DNA of 64,000 nucleotides from Epichloe hybrida. Taxonomy: Eukaryota > Ascomycota > Sordariomycetes > Hypocreales > Clavicipitaceae. Each line of letters opens with the position of its first letter. Position 1 is the first letter of the stretch. Both the position numbers and the translations under genes were made by a program. Below are positions 11,641 through 26,160 of this stretch, in pieces. The stretch is taken from positions 3,410,001 through 3,474,000 of the forward strand of contig JAFEKR010000004.1 of the NCBI GenBank assembly GCA_019022495.1, in the 5' to 3' direction. Below the pieces are notes generated by a model that saw nothing but the letters and a program-made list of their open reading frames with translations, ran no database searches and had not been told where the DNA came from.

Positions 11641-14600
11641 ATATTAAGGTTATTATATTAAGATTATCCCTATAGTAGCGAAAATATATTGCCTACTAGT
11701 AAGTTCTAGCCTTTGCAATCCTATAGAGAGGCTTAATAACCTCTATTATTATGCCTTTTAGAAAGAGGTATGTAATTTACTTTAGTAACTTTATAATAAT
11801 TAGCCTATTTAGGGTTATTTAGGATTAAACGTAAGCTTATATAATATCTTGTAGCTAAAGGTAAATTCCCTTTTACTTTAATAATAAAGCAAAGGCTATA
11901 ATAATCTATTAGCTTAATTGCTATATTATTAGTAATTAGGTTAAGATAGCCTCTTTTCCTCTGTTATTATACCCTTATATAATAAGGCGTGATTTCTTAT
12001 ATAGTGTTTTAGTGCCTTTACCTTTAATCTCTTAGACTATATAAGAATTAAAGATCTAGTAGCCTCCGTGCTTTACTAGATTAAATATTATAAATCTAAA
12101 CATATTATAAGCTTATAATGCATTAATCTTAGCTTAATTAAATTATTTAAAGGGGCTCCCTAGGGTTATAATCTTTCTCTCTTAGTAAAGTTAAAAGGTA
12201 AGGTTTTAGTTAGCCTTTTCTTTTACTATAAGGAATACTATATTTAGCACTTCTCTAGCTATAATCTCCTTAATTAATACTTTCTCTTAGTCTTTATTAA
12301 TAAATATAAGGGGCTTTATAGGTTTAATAAGCTCCTTAGGATTATAAACCTAGGCCTTAGTTACCTTTACTTTTACTTCCTTAGGGTTACTAGCTTTATA
12401 GCTTCCTATAGGGGTAGCTTTAGCTACCTTAAGGCTTACTATAAGTTCTTTAACTCTATAGCTTCCTATAGGATTACCTTTAGCCTTAATAGCCTCTATA
12501 GGCTTCTCTATACCCTTATTAATAAAGAATTAAACTATAAGGTTCTTCCTTAGCCTCCCTTACTTTCTCTTAACTAGTGTCTCTTTCTCTTTTTCCTTTA
12601 CCCTATTACCCTTTATAAGTAACTTATTCCCTTAGGCCCCCTTAGCTCTTTCTTATAATAGGACTATAGTATTAAAGGGGGCTATAGCGTAAGAAAGGGC
12701 TATATTATAGGTAAGGACCTCTAGGCCTAGGTTATACTCCTTAATATCCTAAAGGCTTTACTTATTAGCCCTTATATACTATAAGTCCTTATAGTATAGC
12801 TTTACTACTATAAAGTAAAACTTAGCTAGGCTATAAGGCATCTTAACTATATAAGTCTCCCTATTAGTAACTAATAGCTTATAAAGGCTATGCTATTTAC
12901 CTTTTTCTCTTTATATATATATATTAGCTTATAGTAATAGCTAATATATTAGTAATATATTAGGGCTATTCTAGGCACTAAGGGCCTTATAGACTTACCT
13001 CTTAGCTAGGTAATAGTGGACTTTATTAGTTACCTTCTAAATTACTTTAGCTTATTAAATAATAAAGACACTTAGTAGTAACTTATCTATTATCTATAGG
13101 TAAGCTCTAAAGACTAGTAAGGTTAGCATAAGGCTATTAGGGCTTACTAAGTTATTAATAGCTTTAATAGCTATCTAGAGTTATTACTTAGGAGTAATTT
13201 CCTTACTAATTAAGTCTATAATAATATTATAAGCTTAGTAAAGAGGTTTATAATATCTCTTAACCTTTCTAATGCTATTATAGGCTTTAATAAGTATCTT
13301 ATTAATATTAATTAATATTAAGCAAGTATAATACCTAAATTTAGCTAAGGTAAAGTTATTACTAGTATTATAAATAATCTAGTCTAGAGGGCCTAGATAT
13401 ATATTAATCTAGCACTCTTTAATTATATCCTAGATATTATAAGCTTTCTGCTTCTTAAAATTAAGGAATTAAGCTACTTAAAATAAGGTTACTAAATTAA
13501 TAATATAAAGGACTAGCTAGCTATTAATCTACATAATATTAACAATAATCTTATAGTTAAAGTTATAGTTATCTTTAAGGGAGAATTTAAACTAGCTAAG
13601 GGCTTTTCTATTTATCTAATAATAGTAATAGACTTTAGTAAGCTTCTTAATTACATAGCGTTTAATATTATAACTAGCTTATTAAAGGATCTTTATAAGC
13701 TATTAAATTAAGGGATAACTAAACCTTTAGTAAAGTTAATAAATCTCTCCTTTTAATAGGTAAAAAGCGGCGGTTTCTCTTACCTCTAGAAGCTACTAAG
13801 GGTAGCCCTATTTGCGTATAATAGGTATAGTCTTATTGTTTTAAATTAACATATTAGTAAGGTTATTAATCTTAACCTTTATTTTATTTATATTAGTAAG
13901 GGAAAAGAGAAAGGGTGTAGTAGTATTAAGGATATAAAAGTTAATTTAGCTAAGCTTTATAGGCATATAGATAACGCTATATATTATTACTAATCTAGCA
14001 CTAAAGTAAATAACTTCTAGGTTATAGGGTTTAATTATTAATAATGGCATTAATCTTAGTAAGGCTTTGGCTTATGCTAGACTAGTAGTTAATTAGCCTA
14101 AGGCTTCTATATCTAGTATAATTTCTCTAAAGATCTCTTTAGAATAGTGTCCTTTAGAGGTATAATAAATTAAATTATCTTTATTAGAAGCCTCTTTAAG
14201 GTATAGCTCTTACTTAAGTAAGGTATATTAAAAAGCTTAATTCTTAAGCATTATAAGGATATTAATATTATCTATTATTTATAATCCTACGTAAAAGAAT
14301 TATATAATACTAAGTTATACCTTTAATAATAGCTTTTTCTTAACATTATTATTACTATTATCTTAGTCCTAAGTAAAGGCCTTAAGCTATGTTTCCTAGT
14401 CTTTTATTTCCTCTTTCTTATTACTATTATTTCCTTTAAATAAAGCAAGAAATGCCTAAAACTTCTTCTCTATAGGAGGTAAATAATAGTTCTTACTAGC
14501 TTATTACCTCTCTTTCTCTTTCTAATATTTAGCGTTAGTATAGTTTAATAACTAGTAGTTACTCTTACTATAGATAAAGCATTACTTAGGTTATTTAGAG

Positions 14601-15579
14601 TTACTATAATAACCTTCTTTTCCTTAGTCTCTTTAATTCTATTAGCTATATTAGTAGTCTATAAACATTACCTCTAATAGGTCTTTATCTTAATGCTAGT
14701 AGTATTAGTTACTTCTTATATTACTCTTTATAATTATAATTAATTTATAAAGGTTACTAGTAAGGTTCTTAAAGCCTAGTGTATATATATACTCTATTAC
14801 CTAATATTTAGGGATACTAAAGACTATATTTAAGGTTTACTTATAGAGCTCTATATTTACTATATTAGAGGGGTATAGCCCTCTATAAACTCTCTTTAAG
14901 GTAGTTAATAAAATCTTAAGGCACTTAAGCTTACTTTTATTAGGGTTCTATATAATAATATTTTTAAGGGTTATATTGCTTTACTTATAGTAATAGAACT
15001 ATTAATTACTTTCTATTTTAAATCATTAATGGATATTTATAATTATCTCTTTATAAGAGAGGTTCTTATTAGTAAGGTAATTAAGAAAGTGCTATTTAGT
15101 ATTTCCTATTAATATAATAGGGAATGCTTTACTAAAATATAACTTAGGGAGGTTAATCTAGTTATACTTACTCTTAAAGAGCGTAAGTTTTAGTAAGAGA
15201 AAGTTATATAGCTTCTTACTATAGTAATTACTATCCTTATATATCTTTATAAGCTTAGATATTTTCTTTATAATTTATTTATCTAAAGGGAAGGAATAAG
15301 GAAGGAGAGTAAGCTATTAAGGGTTAAACTCCTAATATAATTAAGATTATTATAAGGGTTCTTATAGAGAATATAGAGATTATTCCTTTTAAGGGTAAGG
15401 AATATTAGGGAAGGTCTTTAGGGCAGTAGCTTATAGGGGTTATGTATAAGGCGGTTTAGGAGATTATAACTTATTTCCTAACTATAGGGTTATTATTATC
15501 TCTTAAAGCACACGTTTAAGGGCTATTAGGATAGGAAGGCCTGCTCCTTAGCTAATATAAACATTATTATCTTGTAGGG

Positions 15580-15803
15580 TGTTATGGACTAGCCCCTAGG
15601 CGACTGCAATAGGGCGTTAATATAGTATTAAGAGACTTAAGGAGAAAGGAGGAAGGGTAAGAGGCTATCCCTAGTGGCTAGTGGTGCCTCTTATACCCCC
15701 TTAGCTACTTATATAAGCCTCCTTTCCCTACCCTAACTACTTTTATCACTCCTCTCTCTAACTACTATATAAATAATGCTTAGGCAAAGCCTAAGCCCTT
15801 ACA
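15580..15803 (-). repeat. E3 left LTR
   Basis: 224 bp, direct partner of 22572-22788. It carries a 7-bp CTAGTGG duplication absent from the other copy. An 8-bp hairpin, GCTTAGGC-AAA-GCCTAAGC, sits near its right end. The left edge is poorly mutated (TGTTATGGACTAGCCCC). Confidence 0.92.
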
Positions 15804-18554
15804 TATGCCCTTACTTACCTATTATTAATAAACTCCCCTCTATATTAACCCCTAGCAATATATGTAACACCTATGTTATATATGCCCTTAGTTATTATAA
15901 TAAAAACTGCCCTTACTAATAGCTATCTATAAAGCGTCTAATAGGCACCTGCCTTACTACCTTATTGTCTATTATAGTAATCCCCCTACTTCTAGGTGTT
16001 ATTTTATAGTGTGCGTAACATGTTTACCTTACTAATAGGTTATTTATTATAAATAATTACCCTACCCTTACCTATTATGCGTAATATATTCGCCTTACTA
16101 ATAGGTTATTTGTTGTAAATAATTGCCCTACCCCTACCTATTTATAGTATACCTAATATAAGTGTAACTTCTACTATAAATATCTTACTTTAGCTTATAC
16201 TTATCTTACTTTCCCTTCTATATAATACTATCCCTCTATTATTATAATCCTATTATGCTTTCCTTATTATCCTATTAGTCCCTTTTTTCTATATAATTAT
16301 TTCCTTTACTAAAATGCCTTAACACTAAACTAATGCCCTTATTCCTATAGCTCTAGTGGCTATAGGAGTAGCCACTTCTATTACACTAATATCCTATTCT
16401 ATTAGTAAGTACCTTATAGAGAGTAACTCTAATAATAAATAGTATACTATGCCTAAATTAGTCTAGTGTCCTTATAGTCCTTATATTAAACAGGCTCTTA
16501 CCACTAGTGTCTTAAACTATTATTTACCCTAAAGTAAGGAGTTATATCCTCCTTATTAGTAGTATTATATTACTTACGTATAGTATACTAGGCTTCTATT
16601 CACTAACCTATAACTCTAATATGCCCTTAAGGGTCTTAAGGCTAAAATTACTATAGGCATATATATTATTAAGCCTAGAGTCCCTAAGACTATAACTATA
16701 AAGAAAAAGATACCTATCTTATTATAAAGATACTACTATCTTATTAGTTACTAGAATACTCTCCTTAGCTAGGTGTAATTTAACCTAGCTTCTATACGCT
16801 TAGCTCTTAGGGCGTCTCTAGCTATAAACACCCCTATAACAAATATAACTAGCCTTAACGTTATCCCCTTTATTAGCGCTAGCCCTTTAGCTAGTTATAG
16901 TATAGCATAGTTTATATAATAAGTTACTAGCATTTTATTCTAGTAAAACCAATAGGTTATTAGTAGCCTAAATACTATGTGTAAAGAAATACGCGAATAG
17001 TTTACTACCTTTATCTAGGCACTTACCCCTTATTATTATAGTAAGAACTAACACTATTATTAAATCACTAAGTTAAGTAATAACTCTCCTTCCTATTATT
17101 ACTAGTAGCCTACCTATCTCCCCTTTAAGTTAGAGTTAGCTAGTTCTCCTCCTAAACACGCCCCTAGAAACCCTAGAGCTAGCTAGCCCTTAGCTAGAAA
17201 TAATATTCCTTATCCCACTAGGATTACTATCCTTACTTACTATCCCCCCCCTTATGCTTTAGTTATACCTTTACTTATATATACTCTATATGCTAATCTT
17301 ACCTATACTATCTAAAACCTAGGTTATATCCCTAGTAAATAACTCTTTATACTATAACTATTACTAGGTAAATATACTATAGCTATATTAGCAAAGCACT
17401 AGCTTTAAATAAAGGTAGCACGCGCCTATATAAACTCTCCTATTAATTTAGATAAAGACTTAGAGGATAATTATTCCCTTTAAGTAGTAGTAGTAAACTA
17501 TAATATATTAGTGTTATAGATATATATAAGAGTCTTTATAAGTAAATAAGTTTTCTAAAATTAACTTAGTTTATTATTATACTATATATCTCCCTATTTT
17601 ACCTTAAACTTATTAAGGGCCTATGTCTATACTATATTCTCTAATAGTTCCTATATAGGCTATATATAGCCTACTTACTTAATAAGTATATTATATCTCT
17701 TGCCCTAGCCTAGGGCATACTAAGCCACTAGGATTTGCTTAACCTAATATTCCTTAATAAGAGTATTATTACCCTTTGCTAGGACCTATTCTAGTCCTAG
17801 ATAAGAGTCCTAGAGCTTCTAACTAGGGAGAGGGTTCTCTATAGCGTGTTTAATAAGGTTTATATAAAATACTAGGTAAATGCCTCTTAGGATATTAAGC
17901 TACACTATAAGTAATATTAGGACTTTTATAACTATATACTTTACTACTACCTAATTAAGTTTCTATAAGAGGTAATTAGTTTTAATATTTTTAAGTAAAA
18001 GCTATACCTTATCTCTAACCTAAAACCATTTCACTAGCTAATATAAAGTAAATATAGTGTCTTACTGCCTTTATTATATATAGGCTATTATAGCTTACAC
18101 TAGATAAGTACTCTCCTAGAGGTGCTTAAGAAACCATATTACTTGCCCCTTTAGTGTTATTATAGAAGTAAATATATCTAGTAGTAACTAGACTAGCTCT
18201 AGATTATAGCTATATAGTAGCTTATTTAGGCTAACTCCTATTATAGAAGATAGCCTATTATTAATTATAAGCTAGCAAGTAGCTAGATATTCTAGCTAGT
18301 TAAACTATAAGAAGGAGACTATAACACGTAGTATTACTTATATCTCTTAGTTTACTTACTTAGTGCTACTATTAGTCTATAAGTAATATAATATAAAAAG
18401 TAACTAATTAATCCTAACTAGGGAGTATAATATTATCTAAAACTTTCCTAACTAATCTAAGCTATAATCTATAATAATTAATTAAGGAAACCCCTTAAAC
18501 TACTACTAAACTATTTTAAACCTCTTTATATATTCCTTAGCTCCTATAGAAGTT

Positions 18555-18618
18555 ATAGCCTTAAGCTAAATAAATTTAGAGAGTTAATCTATAATAACCA
18601 TTAAGTATTATAGTTTTT
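18555..18618 (-). pseudogene. E3 integrase core remnant
   Basis: Minus-strand reading YNT-x-WLL-x-INSLNLF aligns with the Gypsy integrase pattern Y-D-x-I/L-x-V-V-x-D-R-L-S/T-K-F, with stops where Trp or Gln codons would become stops by RIP. Confidence 0.55.
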
Positions 18619-19999
18619 CTAGGGATAGTGCTAGTAAGTTTATTATAAAGTTAATAGAGATCTATAACTAAAACTAGTTAGGGATAGGTAAAGGCTTTAG
18701 TAAGCCCTAGTAATATTAATAGCTCTTATAACTACTATAGTAGTAATAGTTATAGATAAACCTAGTAATATCTTATAATATCCTATCCTAGTAAAACTAC
18801 TATTATAAGATTTAGAATATAGTGTTATAGCCTAAGTGCCTTACTACTAGCAAATTATAGCATTACTATATTAGGGTTATTATAAGAGGCTCCTAAGCTA
18901 GGACCTAGGTATAGCCCCTAAACTAGAGCGTCCTATAAGCGCTTATAAAATAATTTACTACTTACTCCCTTATAAGTACCTTAATAGGAAACCTCTAGGC
19001 CCCTTCCTAGATAGCCCTTAACTAAATACTATATATAGGGTTAGAGATAATAGCCTAGTCCTATAAGGTCTAAAGGTATTTAGTAGTAAAGAGAACCTTA
19101 CTAGCTAGTAGTAATGCTATACTATTATTATCCTACTATCTATCTAGTGTTAGTAAGAGTTATATAATAGTAATAGGTTATAGGATATGTCCTATTCTAG
19201 AGGTTACCCCTTCCTAGTCCTACTCCCTTTAAGAAAGAGTATTAAGCTACTATGCTTATATACTAGGTTTATACTAAAGGTGAAAATTAAATAGCATAAG
19301 TGTGTTTGCCTATTAAGCCTACTATTTTAATATTAACTAGGGAGTTATAAAGTACTCTAGGTTCTTATAGTCTATATAGATTATAAACAGACTAGAAACA
19401 CCCTATAGCTTAGCTAACTACGCCTTAAGGCATAAGATAATAGCTAATAACTCCTTATTATAAATTATGTAGTTCTTTTATAAGGATATAAGGCTAGTAG
19501 AGTAATAGGTAACTAGGTATATAATACTATCCTAGCCTTATTAGGAAAGGCATTCTCTAATAGCTATTCTTAAATAATTAGCTTTTACCACTATAGGGAG
19601 ATCTAAATCCTATTATACTAGTATTAGGTATATAATAAAGGCGTCTTTTAACCTATTAAAGGCATTATTCTCTTTAGGCCCCTATTAAAAAGGGATATTT
19701 CTCTTAGTTAATTATATTAGTAGTGCTACTATTTCTAAAAAGTTACTAATAAAGTTATAGTAAAAGTTAGTAAACCCTAGGAAGCTATAGACCCCCTAAA
19801 GTTTTATTAGAGCTACCTATTCCCTAATAGCTATAACCTTTGCTAGATCTAGATAAATAAAATGTCCTACTATAATAATGTATCCTAGGTATTAAACCTC
19901 CTTTACTATAAACATAGACTTATTAAGGTCTAAGTATAACCCTATGGCCCTTAGGTAGCCTAATATTACCTAAACCTTAGCTATATAGTCTTTCCTTAA

Positions 20000-20390
20000 T
20001 CCCCCTAAGTAAACCAAAATATTATCTAAGTACGCCGTAATAAAATCCCCTAATACATCCCCTAAGGACTTATTAATATAATGTTAGAATGTTGCTAGTG
20101 CGCTAGCTAGGCTAAAGGGGTAAACTAGCTACTTAAATAGCCTAAACCTAGTTTAAAACGCTATTAGATACTCCTAGCCCTTAGTAATTCATAGCTTATA
20201 AAATACTATATAAATATTTACCTTTATAAACTAGCGTGCCTAGGATAAGGAATAGAGTGTCTCCTTAATTAATAGGAGAGAATAGTAATCCTATGCTATT
20301 ATCTTATTAAGAGCGTAGTAGTCTACATAAAAACGCTAACCCTTATTAGCCTTTTTAATAAGGAAAACTAGAGCTATAGCTAATAATAAG
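20000..20390 (-). pseudogene. E3 reverse transcriptase remnant
   Basis: Gypsy RT motifs RFYVDYYALNKI (20303-20337) and YLDN (20021-20033) occur in one orientation with family-like spacing. The second catalytic Asp of YLDD is Asn, a G-to-A change. Confidence 0.8.
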
Positions 20391-22571
20391 CTAGCATAAA
20401 TCTAGCCCTTATCTATTAAGTCTATGATCTAGTGTCTAACCTCTAGAAGCTAGTCCCTTAGTATATTATATAGCAGTCCCTAAGGGAGCATTAGTTTAGA
20501 CCTGTCCTAATTCTTATATAAGCGTATATAGTAATTAAGGGACCCCTAATAAGGAGGTAAGCTATTAGCTTTAGCCTTATTAAAAAGGTCCGTGAAGTTA
20601 GCTAACTCCTTAGGTAATATTAATATATCTAGGCTATTAGGTTTTATCTTAGACACTATAATCTATAGTACTATTATTATCTCCCTAAGGCTTATAGTAA
20701 TAAACATTATAGAAGTATCCCTCCTCTAGTATGCCTAGCGCGCTTCTATAGTATATAAGGAACTAATAATCCCCTATACTAAAGTCTTTACCCTACGCGT
20801 AAAGGCTTTAGAGACATATAAGCCCTTTACTACTCTAATAACTAATTACTATTTTACTATATAAATAACTATATTATAATATTCTAGCTATAGTATCCTA
20901 AGTATAATATCTTGTGTAAGGCCTAGGATAATATATAAATACACTAATAACTCCTAGCTATTAATGTCTATTCTAGTGTGTACTATATAGGTAATTAAGG
21001 AGGTATTTTCCTATACTCTCTTTTCTCTCTTTTCTATTTCCACTATAGTCTAGACATGCCTCCTCTTTAGTAACTATATAAGCTCTAGGCTAAACTATTT
21101 TACTACTAACTTACTTATAGCACTATAATAATTATAACTATAATTAATCTAGATATTAATATAATAATATATATTAAAGAGTATAGGAATTAAGAATAGT
21201 GGTTAGTCTATATATTATACTATATCCTACTCTAACTCTATATAGCTTAAATAGTTATCCTATATTATAGTATATAATTAGCCTCCTTACCCCTATATAA
21301 GACTTTACTTAGGGGCTACTTATTTTCTATAGGGGAAATATTTACCTCCTTATCTATGCTTTCCTTATTTGCTCTATATAAGTTAATACTAACCTATAGG
21401 GGATAGGGTAGGAGGAAGGTACACTCCTAAATATAGTAGTCCTTAGATTTACATTATAGGTAGTATCTCTCCTAATAGCGTTTAGCTAACTTTACTTCTA
21501 ATACCTATTTAGCCTATTATATATCTATAGCTAGCTTTAGACCCTTCTCCTTCTTAACTAGCTTATTTTATTTTCCTAATTAAGTCCCTACTACACACAC
21601 CCTAGTTATTAGCGTATTACCCTTATAATTAGTCTAAGGTATAGGTTTAGCTAGCTATAGTTTACGTTAGGACTAGTACTTATCTTCTATAGTAAGGGCC
21701 TTAATATTAACTATAATCTTATAATACTATATAATAGCTATATACCACACACTCTAGCTAATACCCTAGCTTACGCTAATTTCTCTTAAACGCTTATTAA
21801 GTGCTTATTAAAGCTTTACTAGCTTTATATTATCCCCTTAATAATCCCCTCTTACTAATAAGAGCTTCTTTATAAAGTAAATAAAGAACGTAGAAAATAG
21901 CTCCCCTAGGCCTTATTCTATCTAGTTAAGTTCTATAAGGGCTATCTCTTACCTATATAAATTAAAGAACATAGACCTAAGGTATTCTAGGAATTTAGCT
22001 AGGTTAAAATTATAAATACTACCCTATTTAAAGAAAGTAACTACCTAGGACTAGACTTTAGAGAATAAGTTCTAGTAAATAAATATTTACTTATTCTTAT
22101 TAGTTCTAATAAAGTCCTTATTTACCTATAGCTTATGTTCTATTAGGAACTTTTACGTAGTAAATAAGGCCTTATTACTATTATATAGGTTACCTATAGG
22201 GATAGGTTTTTATTTTACCCTAGGTATAGTTAAGACTAGGTTAAAGGTAAGAGGCAAAGTAAGGTTTACTATTAGGGTATTAGGCTAGGCTATAATAAGC
22301 AGTTAGGTTAAGGGTCCTATAGTACTTATAGTTACTTATTATTAAAGGCATGTAAGTTTTACTATTTGCTTATTAAGTATAAGTTAGAGCGTCTTAAATT
22401 AAGCCTATTAAGCTACTAGTGGTGCTATAGCATTAGATAGGGGAGTTATTATCCCCTAGCTAGGTTAGTCTTATAGTTAGAGTGTATTTACTGCATTTAT
22501 TAATGTATCTATTAGTATTTCTATTATGTCTTTTAGTAGTTATTAAAAAGGACTAAAGGAAGTCTCTTAAT

Positions 22572-22788
22572 TATTATAAACTAGCCCCTAGGTGACTATA
22601 ATAGGGCGTTAATATAGTATTAAGAGACTTAAGGAGAAAGGAGGAAGGGTAAGAGGCTATCCCTAGTAATGCCCCTTATACCCCCTTAGCTACTTATATA
22701 AGCCTCCTTTCCCTACCCTAACTACTTTTACCACTCCTCTCTCTAACTGCTATACAAACAATGCTTAGGCAAAGCCTAAGCCCTTACA
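22572..22788 (-). repeat. E3 right LTR
   Basis: 217-bp partner of 15580-15803. Its left edge is mutated (TATTATAAACTAG) and its right edge preserved (CTGCTATACAAACAATGC), the reverse of the left copy. Confidence 0.92.
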
Positions 22789-22793
22789 TAGGG

Positions 22794-22893
22794 AGTTTTG
22801 TAGCTCTCTTATAAGCTTATTAGAAGCTCTCCTAAATATGTCTTTTATCTAACCTTTAAAATCTTCTCTAAAGTTCTCCTAAAGGTCTTCTCC
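22794..22893 (-). pseudogene. Sliver of E2 between E3 and E4
   Basis: About 100 bp between the TAGGG duplication of E3 and the start of E4, including the TCTCC duplication at 22889-22893. It is E2 internal DNA left between two independent insertions. Confidence 0.75.
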
Positions 22894-23163
22894 TGTCATG
22901 GCTTGTACTAAAAGGTTAAGAACGAAGTGATAGCTAAGACTATCGCAGTCGCTGCTAGATAGATGCTAGCTAGGGGCAGGTGCGTGAAGGTTTTAATCTC
23001 TAACCTAGCACTAATAATATGCGTAGTCTTTAATAAATACCCCGCTCTATAAGCATATAGCTATCTTATAGCTAGCTAGCCTCTTTATTATTTATATAGC
23101 CTAAAGGTTCTCTAAAGACTTACTTTAATAAATATCCTATCTTTAACCTCTACGCTCCTAATA
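22894..23163 (-). repeat. E4 left LTR
   Basis: 270 bp. The first 110 bp keep normal composition (for example ACTATCGCAGTCGCTGCTAG), while the right half is AT-converted. Confidence 0.93.
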
Positions 23164-25914
23164 TAATACCCCCCCTATATATAATTAACCTTAATTATAA
23201 AATAAGCTACTTACTTAAGGTGTGGTTACTATATTAGAGCTTTATAAGGAAAAATAAGATAGGGTACCTTATATCTAGATATATAGGTAAATAAAAAGAA
23301 ATAATAATAATAATACCACTAATTAAAAATAACCCCTTATTATAGTTAGTAATGTTCTAATAGTAACTTATATATGGCTTTACTATAGCAAAATAAATAT
23401 TATTACCTATTATATAGCTAGAAAAAACAATATAGATAACCTATATTAATTTTTATAATTAGTTAAATAAATAAGATACTTAATGCTAGGGTTTTAAATA
23501 GTCTAACTAGAGGGCTTATATTATGGTTACTATAAGCTTATAGCTATTAGGCATATGTGCGTTTAGTAGTGCTAATGGTTATTATTATAATTTATGAATT
23601 ACCTATACATAGTGCGTTAGATTACTTAAGGGGTCTAGGGTTAATATAAAAGAGACTAATTTTTCCCCCCTTTTATACTTTTCCTTTCTTTTATAATATC
23701 CCTTAACCTTATAAGTTACTCTTACTAGCTAAGTAGTAGCTCTTTTACTACTATTACTTAGTAGTTACTAACCTCTTTTAGTCCCTAATTATTATTATTA
23801 TCTATCCTTATTTATCTTAGTTTCTTACCCTTATCTAGCTTATAAGTTTATACTCTTATTAGTATAACTTCCCTATTTAGTCTATTATAGCTAACTTATA
23901 GCTAGTTTACTATATCTAAGTCTTATACCTAAACTTTACCTTTATTAATGCCTTAAGAAAATCTATTAACTAAGAAATCTCCTATAAAGTCTCCCTAAAA
24001 GTAAACTTCTTCTAAAATCTTATTATAAGTTTATTATATCCTTATAGTGTCTTTATTACTAACTTATTACTAGTAAAATAACTTTAAAAAAGATTCTATA
24101 TATACGCTATTATTAGTAAGTAATAATATAGAATATCCTCCTAAAAAATAGCACTTATAAGATTCTAGGATACCTTATTAATAAAAAAACCTTTCTAGCT
24201 AAATATAATAAATCTTTAAGTATAACTTCTTTACTTACTTATTACTTCTTTATAGCTAATATTTAATAGGCTATTTAATAAAATATACTTATTACTTCTA
24301 AAATAATAAAAACTATATTATAGTATATCTCTCTTAACTAGAATCTGCCTAGTTATTACTAATACACTACTAGACTTTAGCTTAAATTACATAGCTTTAT
24401 AATAAGCTATTTAAACTTATTAAAGCTACTCCTAAAGGTAACTATTACTATTAAAATAAAGTAAGTATAATCCTATTTCCTAGACACTAGATTACTACTA
24501 ACTTGCTACTAGCCTATTATAAAAGTAAAGAAAAAGCTATAAAATACTATCCTAGTTTATAAAAATTCTAATAAGTATAGTTATATTTACTACGCTTAAA
24601 TGTTTACTAATGCTACCTATAAGGTAAAATATAATAAACACACTATAATAGTATTACTAAGTAATACTATAAATCTAAAGACTTAGATTAATATTATAAA
24701 CTATCTTTACTTTATAGCCTAGAATATCCTAAAGGTAAGCTTTCTTAATATATATAGCTAATACTTAACTAACTTACTAGTAGTTTATACTAAATACTAT
24801 TAATTTACCTAAATATATTAGTCCTATTAAGCTCCCTAGTGTACTTTAGGTTTATATATATAGAGAGGGGGATTCTAATAATAAAGATACTCCTAAGGCC
24901 TCTTTCTCTATAGTTTCTATAGCTACTAATAATAATAAGGGATTAGTAGTCTTAGGGGCTAACTTTATTATAAAGGGATAGGTGCTTAGTAGTTATATAA
25001 TAGATTATTTAAGTTATCTAAGTAAATTAACTTTATTTTCTAATATCTTTAGTATATTAAGTTATAAAACATAATTACCTTATATTAACTTTATTACTTA
25101 GCTATTACTTATAGTTATTAATAATTTCTCTAGTAATAAAATCCCTTTTTAATACCTAAGAATTCTCTAAAGTATTATAGCCCTTCTATTTAACTAGATA
25201 TTTATAATACCTTTTATTATAGTAGTGTGAAATAATTCTCTTAACTTTAAACTCTTATTTATTATCTTTAATAGTATCTTATAGTAAGGACATATTTTCT
25301 ATATTTATTATGTCCCCTTTAAAAGGTTTAAGACTAGTAATATTAAATATATTATATAATTAAGTCCTAGGTAGTAATTTTAATTAATATACTAATCTAT
25401 AACTTCTAATTACCTTTTTAATCTTATAGGGGCCTAAATACTTTATAGCTAGCTTCTTACTAGGGTATCTTAGGTTAATGTTTTTTATTAATAATAAAAT
25501 ATAGTTACTAACTTTAAACCTTATTAGAGTTCTCTTCTAGTTATAATATTTTTTATACTAAGTCTATAAGTTACTTAAAAGCTACTTAATTATAGTGTGC
25601 TTCTCTCTTAGTGCTAAAATCTTACTTTTAGCTTAATTATTTACTAAAGGGATATTTACTACTACTTACTATAGACCTCTAGGATTATAACCTTATAATG
25701 CCTTTACTAGTGTGTAGCTATGCGTTAAGTAATTACTTATATTATATATGAATTACGCTATTAATAGGTTATTTACCTAATTAGTTTATTTAGCATAAGT
25801 AAAAGCCCTTAAATAATGTTCTAAGACCTAGTTTAAATATTTTATCTAACTATCTATCTAGGGGTAAAAAGTGGTGCTAAGTAGCCGCTTTATTATAAGA
25901 AGATAATAAAAAGT

Positions 25915-26160
25915 TATCTAGAAACCACTAGTAAATATAAAACCTTAGTCTATTATAATACCTTCTAGGGCTTTATAGTCTCTAAAAACATATTCTAAGA
26001 ACATAGTTACTAGCCTATTACTAGTTAGTTATATTAAAATAGGGATGTAAATACTATATTTCGTAAAATAGTTAATAATAACTAAAATTACGTTATAGGT
26101 TTAATTTAAATCTTTTACTAGTGAAAGTCTAGTAATAAAATCTATTAATAATTCTTAAAA
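25915..26160 (-). pseudogene. E4 integrase remnant
   Basis: Reads DFITRLSLVKDL, TYNVILVIINYFTKY and then GFIFTSGF on the minus strand, which correspond to the first and second catalytic-Asp regions of Gypsy integrases. The Asp in IIN-x-FTK is changed to Asn. Confidence 0.78.

Larger units (their letters stand above)
15580..22788 (-). mobile_element. E3: Ty3/Gypsy LTR retrotransposon inserted in E2, RIP-inactivated
   Basis: LTRs at 15580-15803 (224 bp) and 22572-22788 (217 bp) are flanked by TAGGG at 15575-15579 and 22789-22793. The 7.2-kb total is normal for a Gypsy element. On the minus strand, the RT motif RFYVDYYALNKI lies at about 20303-20337, the catalytic box reads YLDNILV at about 20013-20033, and an integrase-core-like stretch is at about 18566-18612. 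The order RT then integrase in the direction of transcription is Gypsy-type. No open frame survives. Confidence 0.93.
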
